Source: Triops longicaudatus
Taxonomy: Eukaryota; Arthropoda; Branchiopoda; Notostraca; Triopsidae
Assembly (NCBI GenBank): GCA_022885665.1
Contig: JAGQDJ010000053.1
Location: 62,001-126,000 of the forward strand
DNA length: 64,000 nt
Reading direction: 5' to 3'
Position 1 is the first letter of the stretch. The number at the start of each line of letters is the position of its first letter. This document shows positions 50,464 through 62,214 of the stretch, one piece after another. The notes under the pieces are model-generated. The model worked only from the letters and a program-made list of their open reading frames with translations. It was not told where the DNA came from and made no database searches. The position numbers were made by a program, and so were the translations under genes.

Positions 50464-50671
50464 CAGTGGTGCCCAAACTTTTTTCACCCGAGGGCCGCGC
50501 GCGACATGATATAAAATCTCGCGGGCCTGAATGTTCCGGTTTCGCCAGAATCATGCCGACGTTAAAAATGAAATTATGCAGTGATATACATGAGCGGTAT
50601 AAATGAACGGGCCGTTTGAGGCACCTTCGCGGGCCGGATGTGGCCCGCGGGCCGTAGTTTGGTCACCACTG
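50464..50671. mobile_element. hAT-type MITE with 8-bp target-site duplication
   Basis: A 208-bp element with inverted ends CAGTGGTGCCCAAACT and, from the right, CAGTGGTGACCAAACT (one mismatch in 16). It is flanked by the exact duplication GTGTAACG (50456-50463 and 50672-50679). The interior has GGGCCGC/GCGGGCC arms and no coding capacity. The 8-bp duplication and CAGTGG-type ends are diagnostic of hAT. Confidence 0.92.
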
Positions 50672-51277
50672 GTGTAACGTGAAGCACCACGGTGAAACGT
50701 TCGTTTATCTGGCTGGAGAAATTACGTTTTGGACGTTGCATAATGCTTTAAGTATGCTCTAATGGAGTCCTGTGCTTAAAGAAAAATTCGATATTTTATG
50801 CTTTACGGTTCGTTGGAAGTAAACGCGAAGATAATATTCTTGTACGCAAGTATTGTGCAGGTTTTTAGATTAACAAATTTGACGCCCAAAAATACTAACT
50901 TCATCTAAGTTGAATTTTGATAGAACAACTGCCCTGTTTCGTAGCTTTCTAAGTCGAGACCTTCCAAAAATTTTTTACCATTTAGCACTGTCCACTTCCG
51001 ATCCACCGAGTGCTTCGTGGAGACTATGCTTAAGTATGATGAGATTCATGCATTAATGGAATTCTTTCCAATTACATTGACGCAACATTTGAAGTATCCA
51101 AAACTAGCCAACTTTAGCTTCCTCTGGAATAATTGGGCAGATTTTCACGAGAATCAATAGTAAATAGTGTGCTTAGATTGATGAAAGCATGTGTAAAATA
51201 GTGGGGACTTAACTTCCGGGTGTGAAAAAAAGCGTCTCACACAATCTGAAAACTGCAATTTCTTGTCGTGAAGCATC

Positions 51278-54200
51278 ATGTATGGGATGGTCAGTGGACA
51301 TGCCCCTAGTAATGCGGACCGCAGAAGAGGGGCGGGGAACAAATCGAGGTCACAGGCACGATATCACCGTCCCAAAGGCTTGGTCAATGAATCGCTCCAG
51401 TCCTCGGATGACGAACAAACAGTGGGAAAACCTAAAGTGCCGTTGGCCCGAAGGCTATGGACTTGTCTTAGGGAAACATGGACGGGTGTCAAACATTCTT
51501 TGGGTACGCGATGAAGTGCATACCCACTTGCTCTTTAAACCCTCGAGGGCTTTTTTTCCTTTTTTTCTTACTTATTTTTGAGCTTTGAGTTCATGACAAG
51601 AAGTAAAAAGAAATGTTTCTTATATATTCCCTCTCTGTCTCTTTAAAATGTCTTTAATTCTTGATGTTTTGTTTGTAGATTCAGAGTTGGAAGAAGAAAA
51701 TCCTGTGTATCGGCGTCCCCGTGACCGTCTCAAAGACCTTGCGTCCCGTACAAATTTTAGCCGTGCCGAATTGAAGGCTTTATACCGGGGATTTAAAGCG
51801 GATTGCCCGTCCGGTATCCTTCGTGCCGAAGCTTTCAAGAACTTCTATGCGCAGCTATTCCCTAAAGGAGGTAACGTGCTCTTATCTTCCACTTCCCTGA
51901 ATATCGCAGTAGTTTTACGTGCGCTTTTGTATGCGTCCTTTTCCAACCCGGACCCACTTAGAGGAAATATACTTTGAACTGAAAAAAAAATCTCTTGTAC
52001 TGTACTCCAGAAAACAAATTCCATGTTTTTCTAGCACGCTCAGATAGAACTGCCGGTACTATACCGAGTAGTGCTTTCACAACAGGCTTTCGGTTTCTGG
52101 ATGTGAAAGGTCTCGAGTTTAAGGAGCGCTTTACTGAGAATTCGACCCCTTTGCCCTTGTAGCGACTGTAACGTAAAAGAAATTCTACCAAAGCAGCACC
52201 ACGCATTCCGAGAAGTACCATTTTTAATTGTTGTGTTAACAGAACAACGGGTGATGTGTCGTCCTCTCTTGTGAGCTGTATAAATAACTTTCCCTTTGCC
52301 AATCCAAAATCAGCGTCCCTGTCTAAGTTCTGGATGCTTGCACATGTTACTTTTTATAGGAAGTCTCAAACTTCGTTGCTCGTAAAGGTAATTGCAATAC
52401 AGTAATGTAGGAGTGCACCTTGGCCTTTTTGTTATTGGTATAATTACGAAATTCCAGACGTTTAACAAACTTTGTAGCATCTGTCTCTCAGCTATTTACA
52501 TGAAGCTCATTCTGGATTTTAGAATCTATTATACAAATATTCGGAATATTTATATTCGAGGCATTCAGTTTCGTCAGTATTTGATTCGATGTGAGTAAAG
52601 CTCATTTTACGCGCAGTATTTTAGATATTAGATTTAAATTTGCCTCCTATCCATTCAGTTGCTTAAAGCGTAGTTCTGCGTGGGGTTAGGTTCTGTCAGA
52701 CGTAAGCGTTATTCGATTTCATAAAGATTGGTTGCTCTTTGGTCCACAAAACTTGAACCCTTTGTTGAGTCCTACTGGGAATTTTTAAAACCTTTGAAGT
52801 ATCCATTGTGATCGTCATAAAACTCAGAAAGAATTTAGTGAGGAATTTGAGCCGGCTTTTTTGGTTTGCAAGGACAGAAGCGATGTGTATTTGTCACTTT
52901 TTTCCCTAGATTCAACATACGTGTTGGCAGGTAACACCTTCCAAATCTTTCAATCTTCATGAAGACTCGTTCGGTGCTAGGAGTCCCTTCCGTTTCTGCT
53001 GAGTTTTATTTACAGAGCTGCAAAACAGTTGATTATGTAGGATGCATCGAGACGGGGTTCGTTAGTAACGAGTTTGACTCGACTAAACAGCTCTCGTTTC
53101 GAGGAACTATAACCTCGCTTGGCAAGTCTAAGGAACGTACAAGCCAAGAAAGAAATTTTAAATTGTTATCTAAAGACTATTCGACAGACGTTTCGTAGAC
53201 ACTATTATTTTCCCAGCGGAACTATAGAGTTTTATTGACCACAGTACGCATACAGCAATTCTGTTTAGCGAAAATCTTTTTTTCTTTTACTGACCCTGCT
53301 TCACGGGCTTAACGCCTTAGATAGCATGTCGGGAACAAGTCCGTGGGTCACCATTGAATTCCCATCGCACATTGCCTTAGCGTCGCATTGCACTGTAAGC
53401 ATCGACAATAGGCTTTGTTTAGATTGCTGTGTCGCCCAAACCTTTGATATGTATACACTCCCAGTTAGTCAACCTCAAATGGGTTCAGTTCCCTTCATCC
53501 GCAAATCCTTTCATGTTGTGACTATTTTCGTTACTTTCAGAAATGCGAAGGTTGCCTACAGCTATCCAGTTTCACAATATTTCTTCACGGTAATGAAAGG
53601 AAATTTTGCCTTTTATTTCCCTTTGTCGTCCAGAAAGTTTCAAATTTCACAACCAAGAAAAAATAAATACACAGACATGCTGCTGTTATAAAAATCAGTT
53701 ACAGGAGCTGTTTCTGTTTTCCAGCAATCATCTCGGGACAAAGAGAAGTTTACCAAAAGCCGAGCAGGAAGTAGGCTATACTCTCAGAATGTTCTTTTGC
53801 AGAAATCCTTCGTTCAAAGGTAGCTATTAAAGCAAGAGGTTGTTGCGGACTCCAGGGAGAAGATGCTTAATTGCCCTGACAATCTTTTTCGTGATGTGTT
53901 TAGGGGCGTGAGACCACAAAAATCAATATAGGTTCCTAATGGTTTCTTTGCCTTTGCCTGACAATGCTGATACTCACATTGCTGGTATTTTTCTCCTTTT
54001 TTTTCTCCCAGCTATCGCTAGTCAATACGCCAATTATGTTTTTGACGCAATGGACGCGCAACGGACGGGCTTACTTGGATTTGAGGTATAATTCTTGTCA
54101 AACCACGTTGTACATAGGGGAAGAAAAAGATATAGTCGTAAAACGCCGACATCAATTCTTCCGTATTTTATGCTAGGACCTCATTACTACGCTTTCTGAT

Positions 54201-54695
54201 TTGACACGAGGGAATGAAGAACGGAAATGGCGGTGGGTCTTTGCCTTATATGACGTAGACGGGGATGGAATTTTATCACGAGCGGACGTGGAAGAAGTAG
54301 CCACATCTATCTACGAACTTACCGGCGTGGGGATGGCTAATAGCACCTCCAACATCCCTCTAACCCTAGACGCAGACACGTCCGAGGCGATCCAGCGTTC
54401 TGTCGAAGCTTTTTTCGAGGTAGGAAGGAGCAAAAATATGTTACTGGAAATATGAGAAACCGAAGAGAAAAACCTTTGTGAAGCTAGCTTTTTTGCCCGT
54501 TCACAGCATGGATAGATTATCGGGATCTTTTTAAGGCTGTAGTAAAAAAATCCTTTTTTGTAATATCTGTTTCTTCTTTTACAGAAAATGGACCGAAACC
54601 GAGACGGAGTGATCACGTTAGACGAGTTTCTGAAAGTGTCCACCGACGACGCCTTAACTCGACAATCTTTAGACGCCTTCCAGCATCTTGTATGA
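51278..54695 (+). CDS. KChIP-type Kv4 channel-interacting protein (EF-hand)
   Basis: Five exons with matching phases: 51278-51503, 51679-51870, 54012-54085, 54177-54419 and 54585-54695. They encode 281 residues (human KChIP1 216-227). The 75-residue N-terminus is basic and unlike known ones, as usual for the variable KChIP end. An in-frame TGA nine bases upstream supports the start. The core is conserved: SRAELKALYRGFKADCPSG, then EF-2 (loop 154-165), EF-3 (190-201, DVDGDGILSRAD), EF-4 (248-259, DRNRDGVITLDE) and the C-terminal SLDAFQHLV. EF-1 is degenerate (FKADCPSG), as in the family. KChIPs bind the N-terminus of Shal/Kv4 channels and set their surface level and inactivation in response to calcium. 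Odd points: EF-3 has Asp201 instead of Glu at position 12, and EF-2 has Thr158 where acidic residues are usual. Intron 2 is 2.1 kb, the others 91-175 bp. Confidence 0.9.
51871..54011. other. KChIP intron 2, no nested gene seen
   Basis: 2.1 kb intron. Frames on both strands up to about 120 codons look random in composition and lack splice sites that would use them. Confidence 0.5.
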
Positions 54696-55413
54696 TCATT
54701 TATTGTTACACGTCCAGAGTTTTTCCTATCCGTTCAACTTACAGACGAGTGTTACACCATGTCCGATTTATTTAACGCTAAGTTCCTGTTATTTAAACGA
54801 ATGTCTCTCCCTCGTGAATACATCTCAACTACTGTTTTGTGTAACTTTTGTCATTAGTAGAGTCACTCCTTTTCGTTATTCAAGACAGAAGCTGTAGAGC
54901 CAAGCCGGAGGCTTTTCACTTGGATTACGTAAATATGAATGTAAGTCCTAAGACATGAGCAATGGAAAAATTTAGAACTTATCTACATTCCTAACGGCTA
55001 ACGGAGACTTACATTTCATAAGGGAAGTGTTAAAATAGCACGCGAAGTACGCGAGTGAAACTAAAAGTGAAAATTAGAAGAAAATGCACATGAGAAAACT
55101 TCAGCTTTACTTTTGTTTTGTTATTAATTGATTTTTTTCCAGTCTTATGTGATTTTCACGAAGGTTTTTATGAGCTAATTGGTCGACAAAGAACATACAT
55201 CAGAAAGACATGTAATTGACTTTGGGCGGAGAGGAATGTGCGCTCTGTTCACAGAAGTGGTTACTGCTTCATTAAATATACATGCATATGCAGTGACATG
55301 CATCCTATTTGCAATAAGTTAGGAAGTTCGTGTTATTCATTGCCATTGTTGGAAGTTTAGTTAGTTCAATATCCTCATCCGGTAAAGATTGAAGGGACCA
55401 TTCCGACCTGCGC

Positions 55414-55421
55414 TATAAAAA
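55414..55421 (+). promoter_or_regulatory. TATA box of the fasciclin gene
   Basis: TATAAAAA, about 71 bp upstream of the start codon. The transcription start should fall near 55440-55446. The stretch from the KChIP stop to here (54696-55413) shows no gene. Confidence 0.6.
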
Positions 55422-55484
55422 GAGAGCTATTGCTGCCAGTGATGGCAGAATTATTTACCCTAGTCTCTACTACGGTTCGTCGTC

Positions 55485-56737
55485 ATGAAAACCAGATTTG
55501 CCGGACTGCTGTTCGTACTATTCACATCTGTCTTCGGCAGACCTGTAAGTGTTTCAAAAGAACATTGCTTGTTGTGCTTATTTTTCCTCATTTAGGACGG
55601 GCATACGGCAGAAAATGAACATTTTAAGAGCCATTTGCAACACGCAGAGCACGTAGAATTTGACTCCAGAAAACATGTGGCTGAACGTTTTGCCGCCATG
55701 GTGGCCATGAAAGCCGTTCCTGAGTTCTTAAGCGGATTAAATGCGACTATGTTGCAAGATTTACTATCGGAAGCTAGTTTACAAGAAATGCTTTCGGCTC
55801 CAGGTAGGTTAATTTAACGAAAAGGGAAGCGCTAGTGCCTTAACGACCACTTTACGAAAAGGGCCGCTGACTTTGTTTGTGCCTACCAATTTGGCTCTCC
55901 AAAAAATGCTAGGAGAAGTACCAAATTTAGTGAATGATATGGTACGCTTGAAGAGCATACTCATGTATCATGCCGTACCGGTTGAATTGATGACAAGTTC
56001 CGCTAACTGGAAAAATGAGATGCTGCTGCGAAGCTTACAAGGAGATTTATTGCGTCTGAACATATACAATCTTAGCTCGGGAACGCCAACTTGGACCGTC
56101 AACGGGGCTAAAATACTTCAAGCTGATATAAAGGCCGGTAACGGGGTGATCCATGTAATTGACACAGTACTTCAACCCAAGCCTGACAACATTTTGACCG
56201 TTTTGGCATCAGATCCCAAGCACCGTTTCACAACTTTATTGCAAGCGATCCAGAAAGTTGGACTCAACGACACATTAAACTCGGGTAATGTATCTATGTT
56301 CTGTTGTAGAATCCCCGTTCGCTACTCATAAAAGATCAATTTCCGACAGAATAATATACTTACGAGATTGTTCTGTGTAGTGGGACCTTACACGTTATTC
56401 GCTCCCATTAATGATGCATTCAAGACGTTGCCAGCCAGTACTAAAGATGCAATGAACAATCCTGAAAAATTAAAGCAGATTTTAATGGGGCATGTGATTT
56501 CCGGTAGTCTGTATTGCGCTGGAATGGCTAACGGAACTGTCGGAGTATTGAACGGCAATATGGTCAATGCAACCGTTTTTTCTGGTACGCCTCTCATTAA
56601 ACAGCTGGTTCTTTTCGTATCAAAGACATTTTTCTTTCTTTACGACAGACAAGATATTATTAAATTCCGCCGAAATACTGGAGAAGGATATTTCTGCCTA
56701 CAACGGGGTTATTCACGTCACAAGCAAACTGATCTAA
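55485..56737 (+). CDS. Secreted protein with two fasciclin (FAS1) domains
   Basis: Five exons: 55485-55544, 55596-55803, 55862-56284, 56381-56584 and 56649-56737, 327 residues. Exon 1 is a signal peptide (MKTRFAGLLFVLFTSVFG). An acidic/His-containing spacer follows. FAS1-1 (about 90-225) has the H1-type box LTLFVPTNLAL and H2-type box VIHVIDTVLQP. FAS1-2 (about 230-327) repeats them as YTLFAPINDAF and VIHVTSKLI. The chain stops right after the second H2 box, with no membrane anchor or GPI-type tail, so it should be soluble or matrix-bound. FAS1 proteins (fasciclin-1, periostin, TGFBI) mediate cell adhesion through these boxes. The ligand here is unknown. Introns are 51-96 bp. TATA box at 55414 and polyadenylation signal AATAAA at 56871. 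Confidence 0.92.
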
Positions 56738-56870
56738 CTCTTACTGTATGACATTTTATTCACCCTAATATAATTTTGTTCTCTCAATTCACTTTTGGTA
56801 TGATTCTATAAGCTTTTTATTATAATTGATACTTTTCTCCACTAATTTCACTCACAGTGTATATGCTCGA

Positions 56871-56876
56871 AATAAA
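56871..56876 (+). terminator. Polyadenylation signal AATAAA of the fasciclin gene
   Basis: First AATAAA, 134 bp after the stop codon. Confidence 0.55.
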
Positions 56877-57176
56877 TTTCCTATGGCAAAAAAACGATTA
56901 CTTTTATATTTTTATTTATATGGAAAAATTACGTAGGAACAATCTTAATCGCTGGTCTGTCGTATTCGTATTCCGAAATTTAAACACGCATATTTATTTT
57001 TGTCTGTTAAAACACTGAACGTTACGTACAAAGCCAACCGCTTTACTTTCCGTTATAATCGTATAGGTATACAGGAGAGAATCACAAACAACCGTACTAA
57101 ATGTTTGTTAAATCCGAGTGTTCGCGAACTTCGCTTTGCAGAATTTACTTGTGACGATCGTGGAAGTATTCTAGAA

Positions 57177-57331
57177 CAGGGGCGCAGCGAGGGGGGGCCC
57201 GTCCCCCCCCCTCCGAAATTATTTTCTTGTGTGCATGTAAGCTAAGTGCCCCCCCCCCCCCGAAAAATACACCCCCTCCCCCCGAAAAATACATCCCCTC
57301 CCCCCGAAAAAAATTCGTGGCTTCGCCCCTG
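57177..57331. mobile_element. hAT-type MITE with palindromic target-site duplication
   Basis: A 155-bp element starting CAGGGGCGCAGCG and ending CTTCGCCCCTG, i.e. inverted ends of about 12 bp with one mismatch. It is flanked on both sides by TTCTAGAA (57169-57176 and 57332-57339). The interior is G and C runs plus three tandem copies of a CCCCCCGAAAAATACA-like unit. The 8-bp duplication of TCTAGA type fits hAT (Buster-like) target preference. Confidence 0.88.
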
Positions 57332-57684
57332 TTCTAGAACAAGGGTATCTTACACTGGGGCCATCTTATATAATACATAATAATATAAGATATTCTATAG
57401 TATGTTATATGTATAGCCTATATAATATAATGTGTCGAAAAGAACCCTTGTATCTTAGGATTCTTCTCAGCCTGGTTCAACTTGGCTGACCCGTGGAACT
57501 TATGGATTTGTTTCAGAGCGGCAGTATCATGCGCTGAACGCTAAGCGGCGCTATCATCAACTTACTTTAAAAAAGTAACGCACTACTTGAAGTGAGCAGC
57601 ATAGTGTCAGAGAAGTAAATAAAGATTTGTCATTTTATAGTTAGTTTAGTAGAGCAAAGTGAATCTAAATTAGTCTTTTAAGTG

Positions 57685-60600
57685 ATGGATATAGCAAAAA
57701 CATTATTTGGACATTCCACAGAAGGCTATGTTTCTGGAAACGATTTGGCAGCTGTAAGTCTTATTTTCGAAAACATTTTCTTTACCAAGTTTGTACCGTT
57801 ATTTTCCTTGTTTTTCGTTAATCCATTGTAGCTGTTGCGTTCTATTTAAGCTTAATTTATGCTTGACTTTTTATACTAGAAACTTGAGGTTGCATCAGAA
57901 GATGATGACGCAGATTACCCATTGGATACCCCAGAAGGCATTAGTGTAGCTGCTGAATATACTCCGTCCCCCGGAGGCCCATTTTCAGCATTAATTTCGT
58001 CTATGTGGCCTCAAGATTTAGCTAGCAAAGCAACAGACGCGAACACAACCGAAGATCCCAATGCTCAACCTGAATACAGGTATGATCTCTGTGCATCGCT
58101 TTCTTTTATATTTACTACTTAAATTCCCTCGTAGATATGACGAATTTGGGTTCAGAGTAGAAGAAGAAGATGGCCCGGAAGAGAATTCTAACAAATTACT
58201 CAGTACTCCTTTCGTCGAAGATCCTCAACAAAGGTAAACAAGGAGAAATTGAGCTTGTAAAGTTCTGCAGCATTCGCTTTTATTTAACTTTTTTTCCCCC
58301 TTTTTTTTAGCATTTTTATATGCTGTATATTATGTTCCCTGATATTTAAATTAAATTTTGTCTAGCGTTTCTAGGGCATGATTTTGTTATTTTTCATATT
58401 TTATAAACATTTTCGTCGTATAAAGTTCAGCTGTTTAATTTACAAATATATTTGACAAGGCTTATGTGGATTGCCTATTTGGAGTTCACACATAACAGTG
58501 GCGTGGGTGACTTGACATGGGAACAAGTTGGCGTTCGCTTGCCGCGGGCTGACAAACTAGTCAAAATGGTTCGGGCGGGTATCCCACACTCTTTACGTCC
58601 CCAAATTTGGATGCGACTTTCAGGAGCACTGGAAAAGAAGCTGAACTCGGATATATCCTACAAGGAAATTGTCAAAGCTTCCTCCAGCGACGTTCTTATG
58701 ACTTCCCGTCACATCGAAAAGGACTTACTCCGTACCTTACCGAGCAATGCTTGTTTTAACCACACCCATTCCACCGGTATTCCTCGTCTTCGTCGACTTC
58801 TGAGAGGCTTAGCATGGCTTTATCCCGATATTGGCTACTGTCAGGGCCTGGGGGTTATTGCTGCGTCACTACTTTTGCTAATGGAAGAAGAAGAAGCGTT
58901 TTGGGTGATGTGCACTATCGTTGAAGACCTTCTACCTGCTTCTTATTATACGCCAACGCTCGTAGGTACGAAAAACTAAACAGAAAAGCCCATTTTTATG
59001 GAAAGGACTAACTCACCGTTTTTCATTCCATAGGTGTGCAAGCCGACCAGCGTGTTTTACGTCACTTGGTGAGCACTCATCTGCCCAGCGTGGATGCCTT
59101 GCTCAAAGAACACGACATCGAGCTTTCTTTGATTACCTTAAACTGGTTCTTGACGTTGTTTGCCTCTGTTGTTCATTTCCGCGTGCTGCTTCGTCTCTGG
59201 GACCTATTTTTCTGCCAAGGAAGCGTGGTTTTGTTCCGCGCAGCTTTAGCCATGTTGAAACTGAAAGAACCGTCACTGAAAGAACTCCAGAACTCGGCAG
59301 ATATCTTTAATGCTTTATCAGATTTGCCTGGCTGCATCCATGATGTAGACGAACTTTTGGAGGTGAACTTTTATTGCGGGATGTCCCATTAAGTAAATTA
59401 GCCGGCTTTTCTTAGATGAGCGAAGATGTAGCGGGCACGTTAAGTGATGTCACGGTCGAAAGCCAACGAAGACGTCATTTGGCTTATTTGATGGCGGACC
59501 AGGGAGCTTTAGTGGGCAACCCCGACTTGGCGCATAATTTACCCAAGCAACATTTGCATCGAAGGAAGTTAAAAAGCTCCAAGTCTCTCATCCAGACCTT
59601 GCTTTTTGGCGATGAAGAAGGGCAAGATGATATAAGGTCGAAAAATGTGAGACAAACAGGTACGAAATAGTTCGTGTCAAAATTGGCTTTGAAATATTAC
59701 GGTTACGTTTCTGTTTCTTGATTTTCTTTCTGTCTGAAGAACTTCTGGTGGATTTGCGTGAAGCTGTGCTTCAAGTGGGGAGACATTTGCATGCTACAGA
59801 TCCACGTCTGACGCATATTAGTCTTATGCCTGATTACGCGCTCGAGTCCCACGCGATAGACCACGAAAATTATGCAGCGGTCTCGCGTGGCCGCAGAAGA
59901 CGAGCCAGGGCCTTGTTAGACTTTGAACGCCACGATGATGACGAATTAGGTTTCCGCAAGAATGATATCATTACCTTGATTAGTCAAAAAGATGAGGATT
60001 GCTGGATTGGGGAACTGAATGGCCTAAGAGGTAATTTGTCCTTGCTGGTTACTTAAACAGAAATGTGGTCTGACTTAAAATATTTGATAGGGTGGTTTCC
60101 TGCCAAGTTTGTGCAAGTCTTAGACGAAAGGAGTAAACCATACAGTTTAGCAGGGGATGATGCAGTTAACGAAGCTGTGACGCACCTCGCAAGGGGGACG
60201 CTGTGTCCTGCGTTTAAAGCCATTTTGGAACATGGCCTGAAGCGACCGACGCTTTTAGGAACGCCGTGTCATCCATGGCTTTTCGTGGAGGAAGCAGCCA
60301 CGCGGGAAGTAGAGAAGGATTTTGCATCCGTATATTCACGACTGGTGCTTTGCAAAACGTTCCGGTTGGATGAAGATGGTAAAGTTTTAACACCAGAAGA
60401 GGTTTGTTATTCTTGGAATACAGGTGACCAGAGAGTTTTAAATTAAAAAATGGTTTGTAGTTGTTGTATCGCTGTGTCCAAGCTATTAACATGACCCATG
60501 ATTCAGTTCACGCCCAGATGGATGTAAAATTGCGGAGTCTGGTCTGTATGGGTTTAAATGAGCAAGTTTTACATTTGTGGCTTGAAGTATTGTGCTCGTG

Positions 60601-60880
60601 CACTGAAGTGGTACAAAAGTGGTGAGTATTTTTACGTTAGTACTTTCAAAGACAATATAGATACCTTTTCTCCCCTTTTAGGTACTATCCATGGAGTTAC
60701 ATCAGTAGTCCTGGATGGGTTCAAATTAAATGTGAACTAAGGGTTTTATCACAGTTTTCCTTTAATTTAAACCCTGAGTGGGAGTTGCCAAATACGGCGA
60801 AGAAAGAAAGTTCGCAACCTTTGCGAGATGGTGTGAGAGATATGTTAGTAAAGCATCATCTCTTCAGTTGGGATTTGTGA
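57685..60880 (+). CDS. SGSM3: SGSM3 (RUTBC3), TBC/SH3/RUN-domain RabGAP, complete
   Basis: Ten exons: 57685-57753, 57880-58079, 58135-58233, 58460-58965, 59034-59362, 59416-59659, 59740-60030, 60091-60401, 60461-60621 and 60682-60880. All phases match, giving 802 residues (human 749). The order follows human SGSM3: [24 protein letters not shown] domain (from about 162), SH3 (about 538-597, [15 protein letters not shown]) and C-terminal RUN (about 615-802, ending [15 protein letters not shown]). The TBC domain keeps both catalytic fingers, Arg214 in IEKDLLR and Gln251 in YCQG, so it should be an active Rab GAP. SGSM3 relatives act on Rab5-type GTPases in endosomal traffic and bind partners through SH3. 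The extra length is an acidic N-terminal extension in exons 1-2. Introns are 52-226 bp. Agreement is high throughout, so the call is firm. Confidence 0.96.
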
Positions 60881-62072
60881 ACAAATTTTCAATAATGTGA
60901 CGGTCTCCAGATATGATTTGCGCAGCGTTCGAATCAGATTTTATTTTTTAAGTGTTAGGTACATGAACGGATGTCTATTTTTGTCGCGTGGACAGCTATC
61001 TAGTCTTCGTTGGACTTTTCAATGCTATATGACAGGAACATGTTTGCTTATATTCTATTAACCTCTTTGTGACTAGATATAATACATAGTTAAATATTGA
61101 CCTTATTTGGTTTCCTTTCTTATTTGCATAATACATTACGTAAAAACGTTATACAGGTCACCACGTCTTTTCTCGCAAGCGTATGTAATTCTTGAAAATT
61201 TTTACTTCCATAATTTCTTCTTCGCCATGGCTTTTAAGAGCATTTTGTCATTCAGCTGACGCATCTTGATTCATAGTACTCGGATCCTAATTTACCTTTC
61301 TCTCTCAGGGCAGTGACCCTGAGTTCAAGAAAACTTTCTATTTCTCCCAGCAGATGGCTATCTTGACCCTTTTATTCGTGCTGCATAAATTAATCTTAGT
61401 ATGAATCCAAATCCCGAAATCTCTTTAACTGCACGCCTTCGTGTCTAAATTCCTAATTTACTTGCGAAATTTCCTGGTAGTGCCCAAAATAAATAAAATA
61501 TTCGAATATCATTACAATGAAGTACTAACGAAAAAAGTCCGTATTTTCCTTTTTTTCTCGTCACTTCAAGGGAGAGACAAAAGAGAGCGACATTAATTAT
61601 CCCTAATTGCAAGCCTTAAAACAATAACTTAATTAATAGATTTCGAACATCATATATAAGTATTGCCCGTTATATAAGTTACAATATGTGAGTGCCGACT
61701 ACTATGCAAAGACTATTTTACGTTTATGTTTTGCAACACTTTAGAAATATCTAGCATTTCACATAAGTAGTTTAGTTAAAACATCCTGTTAGACAGCTTT
61801 TCCTCACAACGAGAGAACCAAAACAAGTAATGATTTATACAAATTTAGGTTATTCACCAAAATTCTTATACCTTGTACATTGTTAATAAGTGCACGTAAA
61901 CCCCTCTATCCTTTTCAGTGTTATTTTCTTGTTGAAATTGAACATAACTACAAAGATTTACAAAAGACGATTGTGTCTGCCAGGTAATATAGAATATGGC
62001 CAAATTAGGACCAAATGGCAAATTTGAAGATTTGTTACATAGTTTTCTTATTATTATTTTATTTTAGCAGCC
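60881..62072. other. SGSM3 3' flank and spacer
   Basis: No gene. An AATAAATAAA cluster near 61488 could serve as a distal polyadenylation signal. Confidence 0.4.
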
Positions 62073-62142
62073 GGGGCGCCGAAAAATTCTATCCCCGAAA
62101 GTGGTCCATGATACCAGAAAGGATTGGAAACCGCTGATCTAT
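62073..62142 (-). mobile_element. hAT terminal fragment
   Basis: Read on the minus strand it starts CAGCGGTTTCCAATCC and continues through TGGTATCATGGACCAC to a GGCGCCCCGG arm, typical of one end of a hAT nonautonomous element. The other end is missing. Confidence 0.5.
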
Positions 62143-62214
62143 GATACACTTTATTAGCAAACCGACCGATGCTAGGTCCACTGTCTCATTGGGAACTCTT
62201 AAACTAATTCCTGC

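Noticed and set aside
53326..53691. 121-codon plus-strand frame in KChIP intron 2
   Set aside because: Composition looks random, and KChIP exons 2 and 3 join in phase without it.
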